DNA of 64,000 nucleotides. It comes from Agrococcus jejuensis. GTDB taxonomy: Bacteria; Actinomycetota; Actinomycetes; Actinomycetales; Microbacteriaceae. Both the position numbers and the translations under genes were made by a program. Positions 46,801-55,232 of this stretch are shown here, piece by piece (the stretch's first letter is position 1; every line of letters begins with the position of its first letter). Location of the stretch: contig NZ_LT629695.1 in assembly GCF_900099705.1 (NCBI RefSeq), positions 1,116,001-1,180,000 of the forward strand, in the 5' to 3' direction. Under the pieces are notes generated by a model. That model saw nothing but the letters and a program-made list of their open reading frames with translations, was not told where the DNA came from and ran no database searches.

Positions 46801-49800
46801 GGTTCGCGGGCGGGTTCGCAGGCGGATTCGCGGGGTTCGCGGGCGGGTTCGTCGGATCGCGGGGCGGCAGCGAGCCCAGCTCGATGCCCGCGGGCGTCAC
46901 GACGGGCGGGGTGGCGACGACGGGCGGGGCGGGGGTCACCGGCGGCGCCGCGGGCGGCGTGGGCGCGTGCTTGACGAGCTCGGGCGGCAGCTCGATGCCG
47001 TGCTTCTGCAGCAGCGCGGCGGCCTCGCGCACGGGCAGCTCGACGTCGACGGATGCGGGCTCGTAGCGCGTGTACGACGGGTTGGCGAAGCCGCTGCGCC
47101 ACCGCCAGCGACGCAGCTCGACCGTGGGCCTGTAGCTGCGCTCGGCGTCGAACCGCAGCACGGCCGTCTCGCCGACCTTCGACCGCTCGCTCGCGGTGCC
47201 CGACGAGCGCTCCGCCTCCTTCGACCGGCCGTGCGTGTAGCCGAGCTTCGCGCCGATCTGGGCGAGGAAGTTGTCCTTGCCGCCCGGCGCGGTGGCGCGC
47301 ACGATGCCGTCGAGCCCGCCGTTCAGGCTCCACTCCTTCGACGTGCCGACGGCGCGGTCGTCGGCCGAGCCGCGCATGAGCGTGCGGTTGTCGCGCGTCG
47401 TGACGAACGAGGGGTTGCCGAGCCGCTGCTTGACCTCGACCGAGCCGTGCATGTCGCGGATCTTGCCGGACAGCACCATGTCGCCCGTCGTCACGCCGCG
47501 ATCGCCGAGGCCCTCGTTCGCGATCGTGCGCAGACCCGCGTCGGAGCCGAGGCCCTGCACGGTCGCGGCCGTCACCTCGCCGGGCTTCGTGAACGGCGAG
47601 CGCGTGATCGTCGGGCCCGCGACGGGATCGAACGCGCGCGATCCCCAGCTCGAGAAGTTGCCGCTGCCCAGCGGGCTGCGGTGCTTGGCACCGGTGCCGC
47701 TCGTGACGTCGGCTCGCTTCGACAGCGAGGCGTCGAGCAGGCTCGCGTGCGCCTCGTGGCCGCTGACCCGCTCGACCTTCGCGTAGGCACCGAGGTCGGC
47801 GGCGTCGATCTCCTGGAACCGCGGGTCGCCCACGTCGCCGACGAACGTCCGCGGACTCGTCGCGTCGGGCGTCGTGCCGTCGAGCTGCGGTCGGCGCACG
47901 GCGACGCCATCGATGTCGATCGACTGGCCGAGGTCGGGGCGCTCGACGGTGTGCCGGTCGGCGGTCGGGCCGCTGCCCAGCAGCCTGCCGCCCGCGAGGC
48001 CGCGCTGCAGGAAGCTCGGGTCCTTCGTCGACTCGTGCACGACCTTGAGCGTCGTCTTCGTCGGGTGGTAGCCGGCCGGACCGATGCTCGATGCGGCGCG
48101 GGTGTCCTTAATCGTGTGCTGCGCGGCGTTCTTCGCCGTGCGCTGATGCCCGCCCGAGAGCTGCAGGATCGCGTTGCCCCAGTTCTTCTCGGCCGTCGGC
48201 GATGCAGCCGCGGCCTGCGAGGTGGTCGAGGCGAAGGATGCGATGGCCTGCGACCCGAACGTGAAGCCCTGCGTCGCCTTCGAGTCCATCGTGATCTCGC
48301 GCTTGCTCGACACCGACTCCTCGTGCTTCGACGTGCGCGAGTCCGCCGTCGTGCCCACGTCGCCGAGCGTGACGTCGGCCGTGATCGTGATGCGGTGCGT
48401 GCGGCCGCCCTCGTGCCACACGGCCGTCGTGCCGTCGGTGGCCGCGTCCTGCATCGAAGCCTTGGCCTTGGCGTCGTCGGCGAACTTCCTCGCCACGGCC
48501 TCCCTGCCCTTGTCCGAGAGCTCGAGCCCGTCGCCGATCCGGGTCGACAGGTCGGGCGGCACGGACACGAACGAGTCGCGCGACGGGTCGAAGGTCGACT
48601 CCGGGCGGAACGGGCCCTCGTGCATCGTCATGCCCTCGGGCCGCACGGGTCCCGGCAGCCAGAGGCCGCGCGCCGCGGCGTCGGCGATCGGCACCGAGAA
48701 CGTCGTCTGCACCTCGACCGACCGCGGCGAGCCGAGGCCGAAGCGCGGCTGCACCTGCACGGTGCGGCTGAGGGAGTAGATCGCGACCTTGTCGTCGTCG
48801 CTGCGCGCCGACGAGTGCTTCGTCTCCTTCGAGCCGCCGATCTGGCCGCTCGACGTGACGGTGAGACCACCGCCGATGCGCAGGAAGCTGCGCAGGCGGC
48901 CACGTGCGCCCGCCGTGGCGCTGAGGTCGACGCCCTTCGACCATCCCGACGAGAACGCCGTGCCGCGCGTAGTCTTGCTACCCCCGTCGGCGATGCCGAG
49001 GTAGGCGGTGCGCGGGGCGTCGTCGGTCACCGAGAACGTCGACCGGTCGCCGCGTGCCTTCGCGTCGCCGGATGCGGTGAGGATGCCCGTGAGCGCGTCG
49101 ACGTCGCGCTGCGAGCGGGGCCGCACCGTGCCGTCGGCGAGGGTCGTGACGCGGCGCGGCCCGATGCCGCGCAGGTCGGCGTTCTGCCACGTCGACGCCT
49201 CGCCGGGGACGCGCCCGTCCTGCCTCGGGGCGGTCGCGGACGCGTGCGAGACCTCGGGCATCGTGAGGTTCGCCTCGACGTCGACCTGCGTCGTGCGTCC
49301 GTCGGTCGTCAGGTCGAAGGTGACGTCGGCGTGGGCGGGCGTCAGCCCCGCCTTGGGCGCCGCCGTGTCGCGCAGCGTCGACTTGAGCCCGAGGTCGGCG
49401 CCCGTCGTCGCCCCGATGCCGAAGGTCGCGGCGGGGAAGCCGGGCGTCGGTCCCATGGCGACCGTGAGCTGCAGCTCGGCCTTCGCGGAGTTGCTCACCG
49501 AGGTCTTGTCGGAGCGCTCGACGTCCTGCGTGCGGCTGAAGACGTCGGTGGGCTCCTGCACCTTCGGCGCGGGCTCGGGCTTGGCCTCGCCGTCGGCCGT
49601 CGCGTCGGTGCCGCTCGCGCGGTTCGTGCCGTTCGTGCCATCGGCGTCAGTCGCGGCATCGGTCGACGGCTTCGGCGTGACGGCCGCGACCGGCGTCACG
49701 GCCGGCATCTGCACGTCGGCCGTGCGCACGGTGGCCGTGCGGCCGTCGACCGTGATCGACCCGGCGTCGAGCACGCCGCGCCAGGCCTCGGCGACCTGCG

Positions 49801-52800
49801 CATCCGTCGACGTGTCGGTGAGGCCGAGCGCGTCGCGCACGCGGTCGGGCGTGACGCCGAGGTGGTTCGCGACCTGCGTGTGCATGCCGTCGGGATTGCG
49901 GATGGACGCGAGCGGCAGGGGCTGCCCTTGCAGCAGGTCGTTCGCCGGGTACGTGTGCTCGGGCAGCTGGCGCTCGCCGTCGGCGATGCGCTCGATCATC
50001 CAGAGGTTGCGCGGGTAGAGCGCTGCCCCGTCGCGGTGCACGGCGTCGCCCATGATGCCGTCGTCCGTGTGCACGGCGCTGCGGGTCGCATCCTGCTGGA
50101 ACACGCGGCGCGGGTCGACCGACTCGTCGGCGAGGCCGAGGGAGTGCAGCAGCTCGTGCGTGTAGACGCTGCCGCGCTCGTCGCTGCGCCAGTGGCGCTG
50201 GTCGGTGCCGGTGGGCCGTCGACCGTCGGGGCCGCGTCCCGTCTCGCCGATCTCGTCGACGGGGGCGACGACCTCGATCGTGCTGTGGGCCTCGGCGGCG
50301 GTGTCGACGAACTGCACGTCGAGGTGGAACTGGTCGCCGCTCGGCAGGCGGTAGCCCTGGTTGGCGATCGCCTCGACGCTCGTGCGTGCGCGCTCCTTGG
50401 CTGCGGTCACGTCGGCGTCGCTCACGCCCTGCCCGCGCTCGAGGTGCACGCGCACCGTGTAGACCTGCACGGCGCGACCGTCGGGCACGACGACGCGGGC
50501 GCGGTCGTAGCCGAGGATGCCCTCGAAGCGTGCGAGGCGGCCGCCACGGCCGTCGGTGCGCACGTCGGCCACCCGCAGCGAGACGGTGTGCGGCGTCGCG
50601 GATGCGAGCCGCGACCGCCAGTCGGTCTCGGCGATGGGCGTCGCGGTCGGGTCGGCCCAGGGCGCCCTGCGGTCGGGCGCGTGGCGCCATCCCTCGTCGC
50701 GCGTCGCGGGGATGCGCGGGTCGGGTCCGCGTCGCGGCGGGGTGGGGCGACGGCGACGGGGCGGCCCCTGCTCGTCCCTCGCACGCAGGCGCGGCGCAGG
50801 ACGCGGCAGCGGCGGCGGCGTGGGCGCCGTCGAGGTCGGGATGGGCGTCGCGGTCGCCGGCGTGGGCGTGGGCGTCGCGGACTTCGAGGGTGTCGGCAGC
50901 GGCGGTGCGGGCGGCACCGTGCTGGGCCGCTGCGACGCCGGCGCCTTCGAGGGGTCGACCTTCGACTCGCGGATCGGGTCGGGCTTCGTGGTGCCGGCGG
51001 TGGCCGTCGCCGTCTCCGGACCCTTGCGGCCGGGCACGGGCGCCTGGGCGGTGGACTGCGTCGCGGGCTGCGTCGTCGGCCGCTGCGGCGACTGCTTCGC
51101 GGGGGGCGTGGCGCCCTTGGCCGTGCCGGTGGTCGCCGGGGACTGGGTACCGGTCTGGCCCGGAGCCTGCGTGCCGGGGGCCTGCGTGCCGGGGGCCTGC
51201 GTGCCGACCGCGGCTGGCGTCGTCGTCGGCGACTGCCCTGCGACCGGCACGGGGGTCGGCGTCGGCGCGGTGCCCGAGGTGCCGTCGTCCGATGCCTGCG
51301 CGTCGGTCGCGACGTCGGTGGAGTCGACCGTCGTGATGCTCGACGCGTCGCTGCCGTCGTCGCTGAAGATCGAGTCGACGTCGGTCTCGGTGTCGCTGTC
51401 GCTGTCGCTGCGGGCGTCGGCGTCGGCGTCCGCGTGCGTGGCGTCGGGAGCCGGCGCGTCGTCGCGCCGCGGCTGTCCGTCGACGTCGGTGGCCGGATCC
51501 TGCGTCGACGGGTCGCGCGCGTCCTGCTGTCCGTCGGGCGTCGTGTCGGTCGTGACCGGCGCGTCGGACGTCGCGTCGACGTCGACGGTGGACGTCGTGT
51601 CGGTGGACTGCCCAGGCGTCGGGGTCGGCGCCGGCGTCGTGTTCGACGGCGACGTGCTGCCGGGCGTCGAGGCGGGAGGCGTGGCTGCGGGCGACTGCTC
51701 GGTGTCGGTCTGCTCGGTGTCCGACTGCGTCGTGTCCGACTGCGTCGTGTCCGTCGTCGTGTCGGCCTGCGTCGGCGCATCCTGGTCGACTGTGGAGTCC
51801 TGCCCGACGGTCGAGTCCTGGCCCACCGTCGGATCCTGGCCGACCGTCGAGTCCTGCCCGACGGTCGAGTCCTGACCCACGGTCGAGTCCTGACCCACGG
51901 TCGAGTCCTGACCGACCGTCGAGTCCTGACCCACGGTCGAGTCCTGACCCACCGTCGAGTCCTGCCCGACCGTCGAGTCCTGACCCACCGTCGAGTCCTG
52001 CCCGACCGTCGAGTCCTGACCCACCGTCGAGTCCTGACCCACCGTCGAGTCCTGACCCACCGTCGAGTCCTGACCCACCGTCGAGCCCTGACCCACCGTC
52101 GAGCCCTGACCCACGGTCGAGTCCTGCCCGACCGTCGAGTCCTGACCCACCGTCGAGTCCTGACCCACCGTCGAGTCCTGACCCACCGTCGAGTCCTGAC
52201 CCACCGTCGAGCCCTGACCCACCGTCGAGCCCTGACCCACCGTCGAGTCCTGACCCACCGTCGAGTCCTGACCCACCGTCGAGCCCTGACCCACCGTCGA
52301 GCCCTGACCCACCGTCGAGCCCTGACCCACCGTCGAGCCCTGACCCACCGTCGAGCCCTGACCCACCGTCGAGCCCTGACCCACCGTCGAGTCCTGACCC
52401 ACCGTCGAGCCCTGACCCACCGTCGAGCCCTGACCCACCGTCGAGCCCTGACCCACCGTCGAGCCCTGACCCACCGTCGAGCCCTGACCCACGGTCGAGC
52501 CCTGACCCACGGTCGAGTCCTGACCCACGGTGGAGTCCTGCTGCGAGCCCGGCGTGGTCGGCCCCTGCTGCTGCGATCCGGGCGGCGTGGCGCCCTGCTG
52601 CTGCGCGCCAGGAGGCGTCGATCCTTGCTGCTGCTGCGCGCCATCCTGCTGCGAGCCCGGCGTCGACGGGCCCTGCTCCTGCTGTCCGGACGGGGTCGAC
52701 GATCCTTGCTCCTGCGACCCGGGGGTCTGGCCGCCGGGCTGCTGCCCTGCCGGAGGGGTCTCGCCCGCGGCGGCCTGCGCCTGCTGTCCCTCGGGATCGG

Positions 52801-54460
52801 GGCGGCCACCGAGGGGATCGGGCGCGTTCGAGGTGCTGCCCGCGAGCGGGTTCGGCGCGTTCGTGGTGCCGTCGCCCTGCTGGCCACCGGCATCCTGCTG
52901 CGAGTCGTCGCGCGGACCCTGCTGCGACCCCGAGCCGTCGACGGGCCCCTGGCCGTCACCCGCGCCCTGGCCGTCGCGCGGTCCCTGGCCGTCACCCGCG
53001 CCCTGGCCGTCGCGCGGTCCCTGGCCGATCCCGGAGCCCTGGCCGTTGCCCGAGCCCTGGCTGTTGCCGGAGCTCTGGCCGTTGCCCGGGCCGGACCCGT
53101 TCGCGGATCCCTGGCCGCCTCCGAGCCCGGGTCCCGCGCCGAGCCCCGGACCTGCACCGAGACCCGGACCGGCACCCAGGCCGGGGCCGGCGCCGGTGTC
53201 GGTGATGGGGGTCTGTCCCGCGCCGGGGTCGGAGCGCGTGCCGCCGTCGCCGCCCGAGCCGCCATCCGACGGTCCCGGGCCCCCGAACGCGGTGCCGGCG
53301 TGGTAGCCGGCCGCGGTGCCGAGCCCCGTGCCGATGCTCGACGACGCCGCCGAGAGCACCCCACCGACGCCCACCTGGAAGCCCTCGCCCTGGATGGCGC
53401 TGTAGGTGCCCTCGGTCATGACCTCGACGAACGCCTCACCGACGAAGTCGGTCGCGATGTCCTGCGCCGTGTCCTTGATGCCGTGCGGCTTCGGCGCGTC
53501 GTTCGAGCCCGTCGTCGGCGGCAGGTCGCCATCGGCGCCCTTGCCCGGCGGCGGCACGTCCACGCCGTCGCCGCCGTCGGCGCCCTTGCCGGGTGGAGGC
53601 GTGCCGATGCCATCGCCGACGTCGTCGCCCACGCCCTTGCCGGCGCCCGACCCGATGCCATCGCCGACGTCGTCGCCGATGCCCTTGCCGGCCCCCGAGC
53701 CGATGCCGTCGCCGACGTCGTCGCCGACGCCCTTGCCGACGCCCGACCCGACGCCATCGCCGATGCCGTCGCCCGCGCCCTTGCCGAACGCCTTGCCGAG
53801 GCCCGCGCCGCCGACGATGACGACGCCGCCGAACATGCCGGCGAGCGCGCCGCCCGCCGCGGCGCCCGACGTCTTGTCGCCATCCCACTCGGTGCGGTTC
53901 CCCTCGGCCATCTGCACGAGCTGCGCGACGGCGTCGATCGCGACCTCGCTCAGCACGTTGAACGCGGCACCCTTCGCGATCTCGGCGAGCAGCTTGCGCA
54001 GGATCGTGCGGAACAGGATGGTGTACATCGCCTTGCGCGCCGCGAGCCAGGCCATCGACGCGCCGAACGACGGCACGGCCATCGCGATCGCCCACGCGAT
54101 CTCGGCGATGAGGGCGATGAGCGCGCCGATGAGCGTGTACTTGGTGTACTCGACGTCGAGCGCGAGCTTCTCGAGGAACTGCGAGCTCGACAGCATCGAC
54201 TCGGCGACCTCGCGCAGCGCGTCGCCCTCGGTGAGCGACGCCACGTACTGGTCGTAGGCGTCGGCGCTCATGCCCGAGAAGCCCTGCTGCGTGGCGGCGA
54301 GGTCGCGGCGCATGTCGCCGTCGAGGTCGTTCAGCTCGCGGGCCGCGAGCTCCCAGCCCTGCGCGAGCGCGCGCAGCTGGTCCTCGTTGGCCATGGGGAA
54401 GCGCTCGCCCGCGAGCACGAGGAAGAGGTTGGCGGCCTCGTTGCTGACCATGAGCGCCAT
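43811..54460 (-). CDS. Giant type VII locus protein (3549 residues) with metzincin-like motif
   Basis: Residues 1-~100 are helical and WXG100-like (NEAANLFLVLAGERFPMANE opening). Hydrophobic segments lie at ~105-150 and a Gly/Asp repeat at ~225-290. Gly/Gln/Pro-rich stretches and a hexapeptide tract (~641-893) precede a Thr/Pro/Asp-rich region to ~1270. A metzincin signature HELLHSLGLAD (H1435, E1436, H1439, G1442, D1445) with a Met-turn GIMGD at 1470 follows. Beta-rich repeats fill ~1600-2900, an Arg/Glu coiled coil ~3050-3290, and an acidic tail with YETADEY/YETANEY ends it. The ATG at 54460 has GAGGAGG upstream. It is probably a secreted or cell-surface effector; the processing protease could be its own. 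Confidence 0.85.
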   Translation of the reverse strand: MALMVSNEAANLFLVLAGERFPMANEDQLRALAQGWELAARELNDLDGDMRRDLAATQQGFSGMSADAYDQYVASLTEGDALREVAESMLSSSQFLEKLALDVEYTKYTLIGALIALIAEIAWAIAMAVPSFGASMAWLAARKAMYTILFRTILRKLLAEIAKGAAFNVLSEVAIDAVAQLVQMAEGNRTEWDGDKTSGAAAGGALAGMFGGVVIVGGAGLGKAFGKGAGDGIGDGVGSGVGKGVGDDVGDGIGSGAGKGIGDDVGDGIGSGAGKGVGDDVGDGIGTPPPGKGADGGDGVDVPPPGKGADGDLPPTTGSNDAPKPHGIKDTAQDIATDFVGEAFVEVMTEGTYSAIQGEGFQVGVGGVLSAASSSIGTGLGTAAGYHAGTAFGGPGPSDGGSGGDGGTRSDPGAGQTPITDTGAGPGLGAGPGLGAGPGLGAGPGLGGGQGSANGSGPGNGQSSGNSQGSGNGQGSGIGQGPRDGQGAGDGQGPRDGQGAGDGQGPVDGSGSQQGPRDDSQQDAGGQQGDGTTNAPNPLAGSTSNAPDPLGGRPDPEGQQAQAAAGETPPAGQQPGGQTPGSQEQGSSTPSGQQEQGPSTPGSQQDGAQQQQGSTPPGAQQQGATPPGSQQQGPTTPGSQQDSTVGQDSTVGQGSTVGQGSTVGQGSTVGQGSTVGQGSTVGQGSTVGQDSTVGQGSTVGQGSTVGQGSTVGQGSTVGQGSTVGQGSTVGQDSTVGQDSTVGQGSTVGQGSTVGQDSTVGQDSTVGQDSTVGQDSTVGQDSTVGQGSTVGQGSTVGQDSTVGQDSTVGQDSTVGQDSTVGQDSTVGQDSTVGQDSTVGQDSTVGQDSTVGQDSTVGQDSTVGQDSTVGQDSTVGQDPTVGQDSTVGQDSTVDQDAPTQADTTTDTTQSDTTQSDTEQTDTEQSPAATPPASTPGSTSPSNTTPAPTPTPGQSTDTTSTVDVDATSDAPVTTDTTPDGQQDARDPSTQDPATDVDGQPRRDDAPAPDATHADADADARSDSDSDTETDVDSIFSDDGSDASSITTVDSTDVATDAQASDDGTSGTAPTPTPVPVAGQSPTTTPAAVGTQAPGTQAPGTQAPGQTGTQSPATTGTAKGATPPAKQSPQRPTTQPATQSTAQAPVPGRKGPETATATAGTTKPDPIRESKVDPSKAPASQRPSTVPPAPPLPTPSKSATPTPTPATATPIPTSTAPTPPPLPRPAPRLRARDEQGPPRRRRPTPPRRGPDPRIPATRDEGWRHAPDRRAPWADPTATPIAETDWRSRLASATPHTVSLRVADVRTDGRGGRLARFEGILGYDRARVVVPDGRAVQVYTVRVHLERGQGVSDADVTAAKERARTSVEAIANQGYRLPSGDQFHLDVQFVDTAAEAHSTIEVVAPVDEIGETGRGPDGRRPTGTDQRHWRSDERGSVYTHELLHSLGLADESVDPRRVFQQDATRSAVHTDDGIMGDAVHRDGAALYPRNLWMIERIADGERQLPEHTYPANDLLQGQPLPLASIRNPDGMHTQVANHLGVTPDRVRDALGLTDTSTDAQVAEAWRGVLDAGSITVDGRTATVRTADVQMPAVTPVAAVTPKPSTDAATDADGTNGTNRASGTDATADGEAKPEPAPKVQEPTDVFSRTQDVERSDKTSVSNSAKAELQLTVAMGPTPGFPAATFGIGATTGADLGLKSTLRDTAAPKAGLTPAHADVTFDLTTDGRTTQVDVEANLTMPEVSHASATAPRQDGRVPGEASTWQNADLRGIGPRRVTTLADGTVRPRSQRDVDALTGILTASGDAKARGDRSTFSVTDDAPRTAYLGIADGGSKTTRGTAFSSGWSKGVDLSATAGARGRLRSFLRIGGGLTVTSSGQIGGSKETKHSSARSDDDKVAIYSLSRTVQVQPRFGLGSPRSVEVQTTFSVPIADAAARGLWLPGPVRPEGMTMHEGPFRPESTFDPSRDSFVSVPPDLSTRIGDGLELSDKGREAVARKFADDAKAKASMQDAATDGTTAVWHEGGRTHRITITADVTLGDVGTTADSRTSKHEESVSSKREITMDSKATQGFTFGSQAIASFASTTSQAAAASPTAEKNWGNAILQLSGGHQRTAKNAAQHTIKDTRAASSIGPAGYHPTKTTLKVVHESTKDPSFLQRGLAGGRLLGSGPTADRHTVERPDLGQSIDIDGVAVRRPQLDGTTPDATSPRTFVGDVGDPRFQEIDAADLGAYAKVERVSGHEAHASLLDASLSKRADVTSGTGAKHRSPLGSGNFSSWGSRAFDPVAGPTITRSPFTKPGEVTAATVQGLGSDAGLRTIANEGLGDRGVTTGDMVLSGKIRDMHGSVEVKQRLGNPSFVTTRDNRTLMRGSADDRAVGTSKEWSLNGGLDGIVRATAPGGKDNFLAQIGAKLGYTHGRSKEAERSSGTASERSKVGETAVLRFDAERSYRPTVELRRWRWRSGFANPSYTRYEPASVDVELPVREAAALLQKHGIELPPELVKHAPTPPAAPPVTPAPPVVATPPVVTPAGIELGSLPPRDPTNPPANPANPPANPPANPANPPAAPAADPLAPFRDDSDAVVGESRITKDALARMERNWRPVGIDERTRQQILGEVRRVLTQSSGSGFVRDAMVGPTRITVPLPAGPFTQRTVTIELDVSHRPDATDPATQQSLQGETLSTERSGGATRKRGRFHLVNIGADGRIGFFTRPDEVDDLPGGEAATQQDWTVFNRRWDTSASGPESPKLATTAEHESLEQHHVPVTYDVRLELHEHVGGALDSLLPRAITKGSHTPLAPISVGGTVDMLEPTNSPDALDSPPAPDRAAQQHQLPAVGAWRPVRWDHAGVDDVRTMVEDKLAAKGGRARRGDVYDEALQTAISNPMLFNAIPRIVSGETFSIDELIARRGAFRDLRSDLSISGGLVEPSIRPGSTSPSTTLQHTVDLGVGIAEAKKRADDAGMSLPFGLSGMTDAGLLAGVLAPSFKSSTSRTDEQGTDVKTSEKITHKGRSFIVDAHLRLRITAGTSTIVSSGGPRQPGEVDVPVVLQVWEQQLSALGLAVPADTAGDAARAAEADRERAEAAAREDAARAEREAAAQRARDAERREAEERLARFRREEEQRRERERQQRERRELERQEREAAQRRERVREDAERREQERLDAERREWDRQDAERAEAEQREVERQEREVRDERERRAAAADRREQERRRDAEQREADDQQREEQRQEERDRRAEAVERREQEAERRRRAEAAEQRRDQQREAAERDAAERERRARAEERADAAERRRAQEREAAQREEQATETALDERPAPSDRVDDGYEADDDADRMVDDELASLADDDAPTTTPTPPTTPAPAVETARDDAASEYETADEYLTAEEGDVEVDAADDAVETESTSEYETANEYFTASEGEDDEPQARPAPPRPRDVPPVRSEPLPPVAPAPIPTPTPTPAQPPASAQPAPASDASDAADAADVESVHDDASTERPREPELATDEPTTPERPHHDTWIPDAPTGGFVPEEDDELEDRIVLPDGTLTGDGSTFDAQAFFDDALSRS
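51781..52539. repeat. About 41 tandem copies of an 18-bp unit inside the giant gene
   Basis: The plus-strand unit CCTGACCCACCGTCGAGT recurs without interruption and encodes STVGQD or STVGQG on the minus strand. Because the unit is a multiple of three, copy-number change keeps the reading frame. Asp/Gly alternation comes from a single-base difference per unit. One unit is PTVGQD and one ends DQD. Confidence 0.93.
53596..53755. repeat. 48-bp tandem repeats encoding Gly/Asp-rich units in the giant gene
   Basis: Three copies of a 16-residue unit of the form SGAGKGIGDDVGDGIG are encoded here by DNA units of about 48 bp. The pattern then breaks into shorter Gly-rich motifs near 53790. The repeat follows the hydrophobic segments of the protein and may be a flexible spacer. 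Confidence 0.8.
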
Positions 54461-54523
54461 CGCATCCTCCTCTCCCTCGAGCCCGAGCGGGCATCCCTCC
54501 GGGTCCGGCGGACCCGGGTCGCC

Positions 54524-54841
54524 CTACATCTGGTGCCGGCTCTCGCGCGTCGCGGTGTCGTCGGTCTGCGCGAACTCGCGCGCCACGGTCGCCGTGTCCT
54601 CGGCGATCTCCTCGACCGACGACGAGAGCGCGGTCATGAACTCCTTCGCCGCAGCGGCGGCCGGCACGTAGTTCTTGTCGTACGACTCCTTGAAGTCGCC
54701 GTCGCCTGCTGCCTGCGGATAGCGCGAGGCGAGCTGGTCGACCGTCGACGAGAGCCCGTGCACGCGGCTCTGCAGCGCGCGGAGCCGCTGCGCGCTCTGA
54801 CGCAGGCGATCGGGGTCGGCGGCGAACGGCTCAACGCTCAT
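54524..54841 (-). CDS. WXG100-like protein D
   Basis: 105 residues, entirely helical with a short break. The turn region GDGDFKESYDKNYVPAA is where WXG100 proteins carry their Trp-x-Gly. The strict WXG is absent. An opening PFAADPDRLRQSAQRLRALQ and a C-terminal helix of acidic/Ala character fit ESX substrates. The ATG lies inside the 3' end of the YbaB-like gene (11-nt overlap), so it is coupled to it. It is followed by the giant gene after 63 nt. Confidence 0.8.
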   Translation of the reverse strand: MSVEPFAADPDRLRQSAQRLRALQSRVHGLSSTVDQLASRYPQAAGDGDFKESYDKNYVPAAAAAKEFMTALSSSVEEIAEDTATVAREFAQTDDTATRESRHQM

Positions 54842-55232
54842 GACGCACCTCCCCGAACTGCGCCACGAGGCCCTGCATCATCGCCGTCATCTCGTCGGCC
54901 GACGGCAGGCCGGCCATCGGGTCGAGGCCCTCGGGGCCGTCGCCGTCGGCGAGGAGCGCCTTCGCCTGCTCCTGCACGTCCTGCTGCGCCTGCGCCACGA
55001 TGGCGACGATCTTCGAGCACAGCTCCTTGGGCGCGAGCTCGCGCCAGGACTGCCCCGTGATCTTGAGCTCGGTGAGCACGCCCTGGGCGTCGACCGTCGC
55101 GCTCAGCACGCGATCCTTCGACGTCGCGGTCGCCGTGAGCGCGTCGACCTCGGCCGCACGCTCGGCGAGGTCGGCGCGCGTCTGGCGCACCTCGGCCATC
55201 ATCTGCTCGATGTCGTCTCCGGTGAGCTGCAT
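54831..55232 (-). CDS. YbaB/EbfC-family protein in the type VII locus
   Basis: 133 residues. A helix-strand-helix protein: opening LTGDDIEQMMAEVRQTRADL, then ATVDAQGVLTELKITGQSWR and a long helix CSKIVAIVAQAQQDVQEQAK. This matches the YbaB/EbfC nucleoid-associated family, whose members in ESX loci include EspL-like chaperone/partner proteins. A GGGAGG site precedes GTGATG at 55235; I used the ATG. The ATG shares one base with the upstream TGA. Likely cytoplasmic. Confidence 0.8.
   Translation of the reverse strand: MQLTGDDIEQMMAEVRQTRADLAERAAEVDALTATATSKDRVLSATVDAQGVLTELKITGQSWRELAPKELCSKIVAIVAQAQQDVQEQAKALLADGDGPEGLDPMAGLPSADEMTAMMQGLVAQFGEVRHER

Noticed and set aside
51781..52539. CRISPR array
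   Set aside because: The 18-bp units are contiguous with no spacers, and they encode a regular hexapeptide in frame with a long gene.
43967..55060. Very long plus-strand open frame (about 3700 residues) opposite the giant gene
   Set aside because: High GC gives few stops on the opposite strand. The plus frame is low-complexity Arg/Leu/Val with no ribosome site or domains, whereas the minus frame has WXG100-like, metzincin and coiled-coil features and fits its neighbours.
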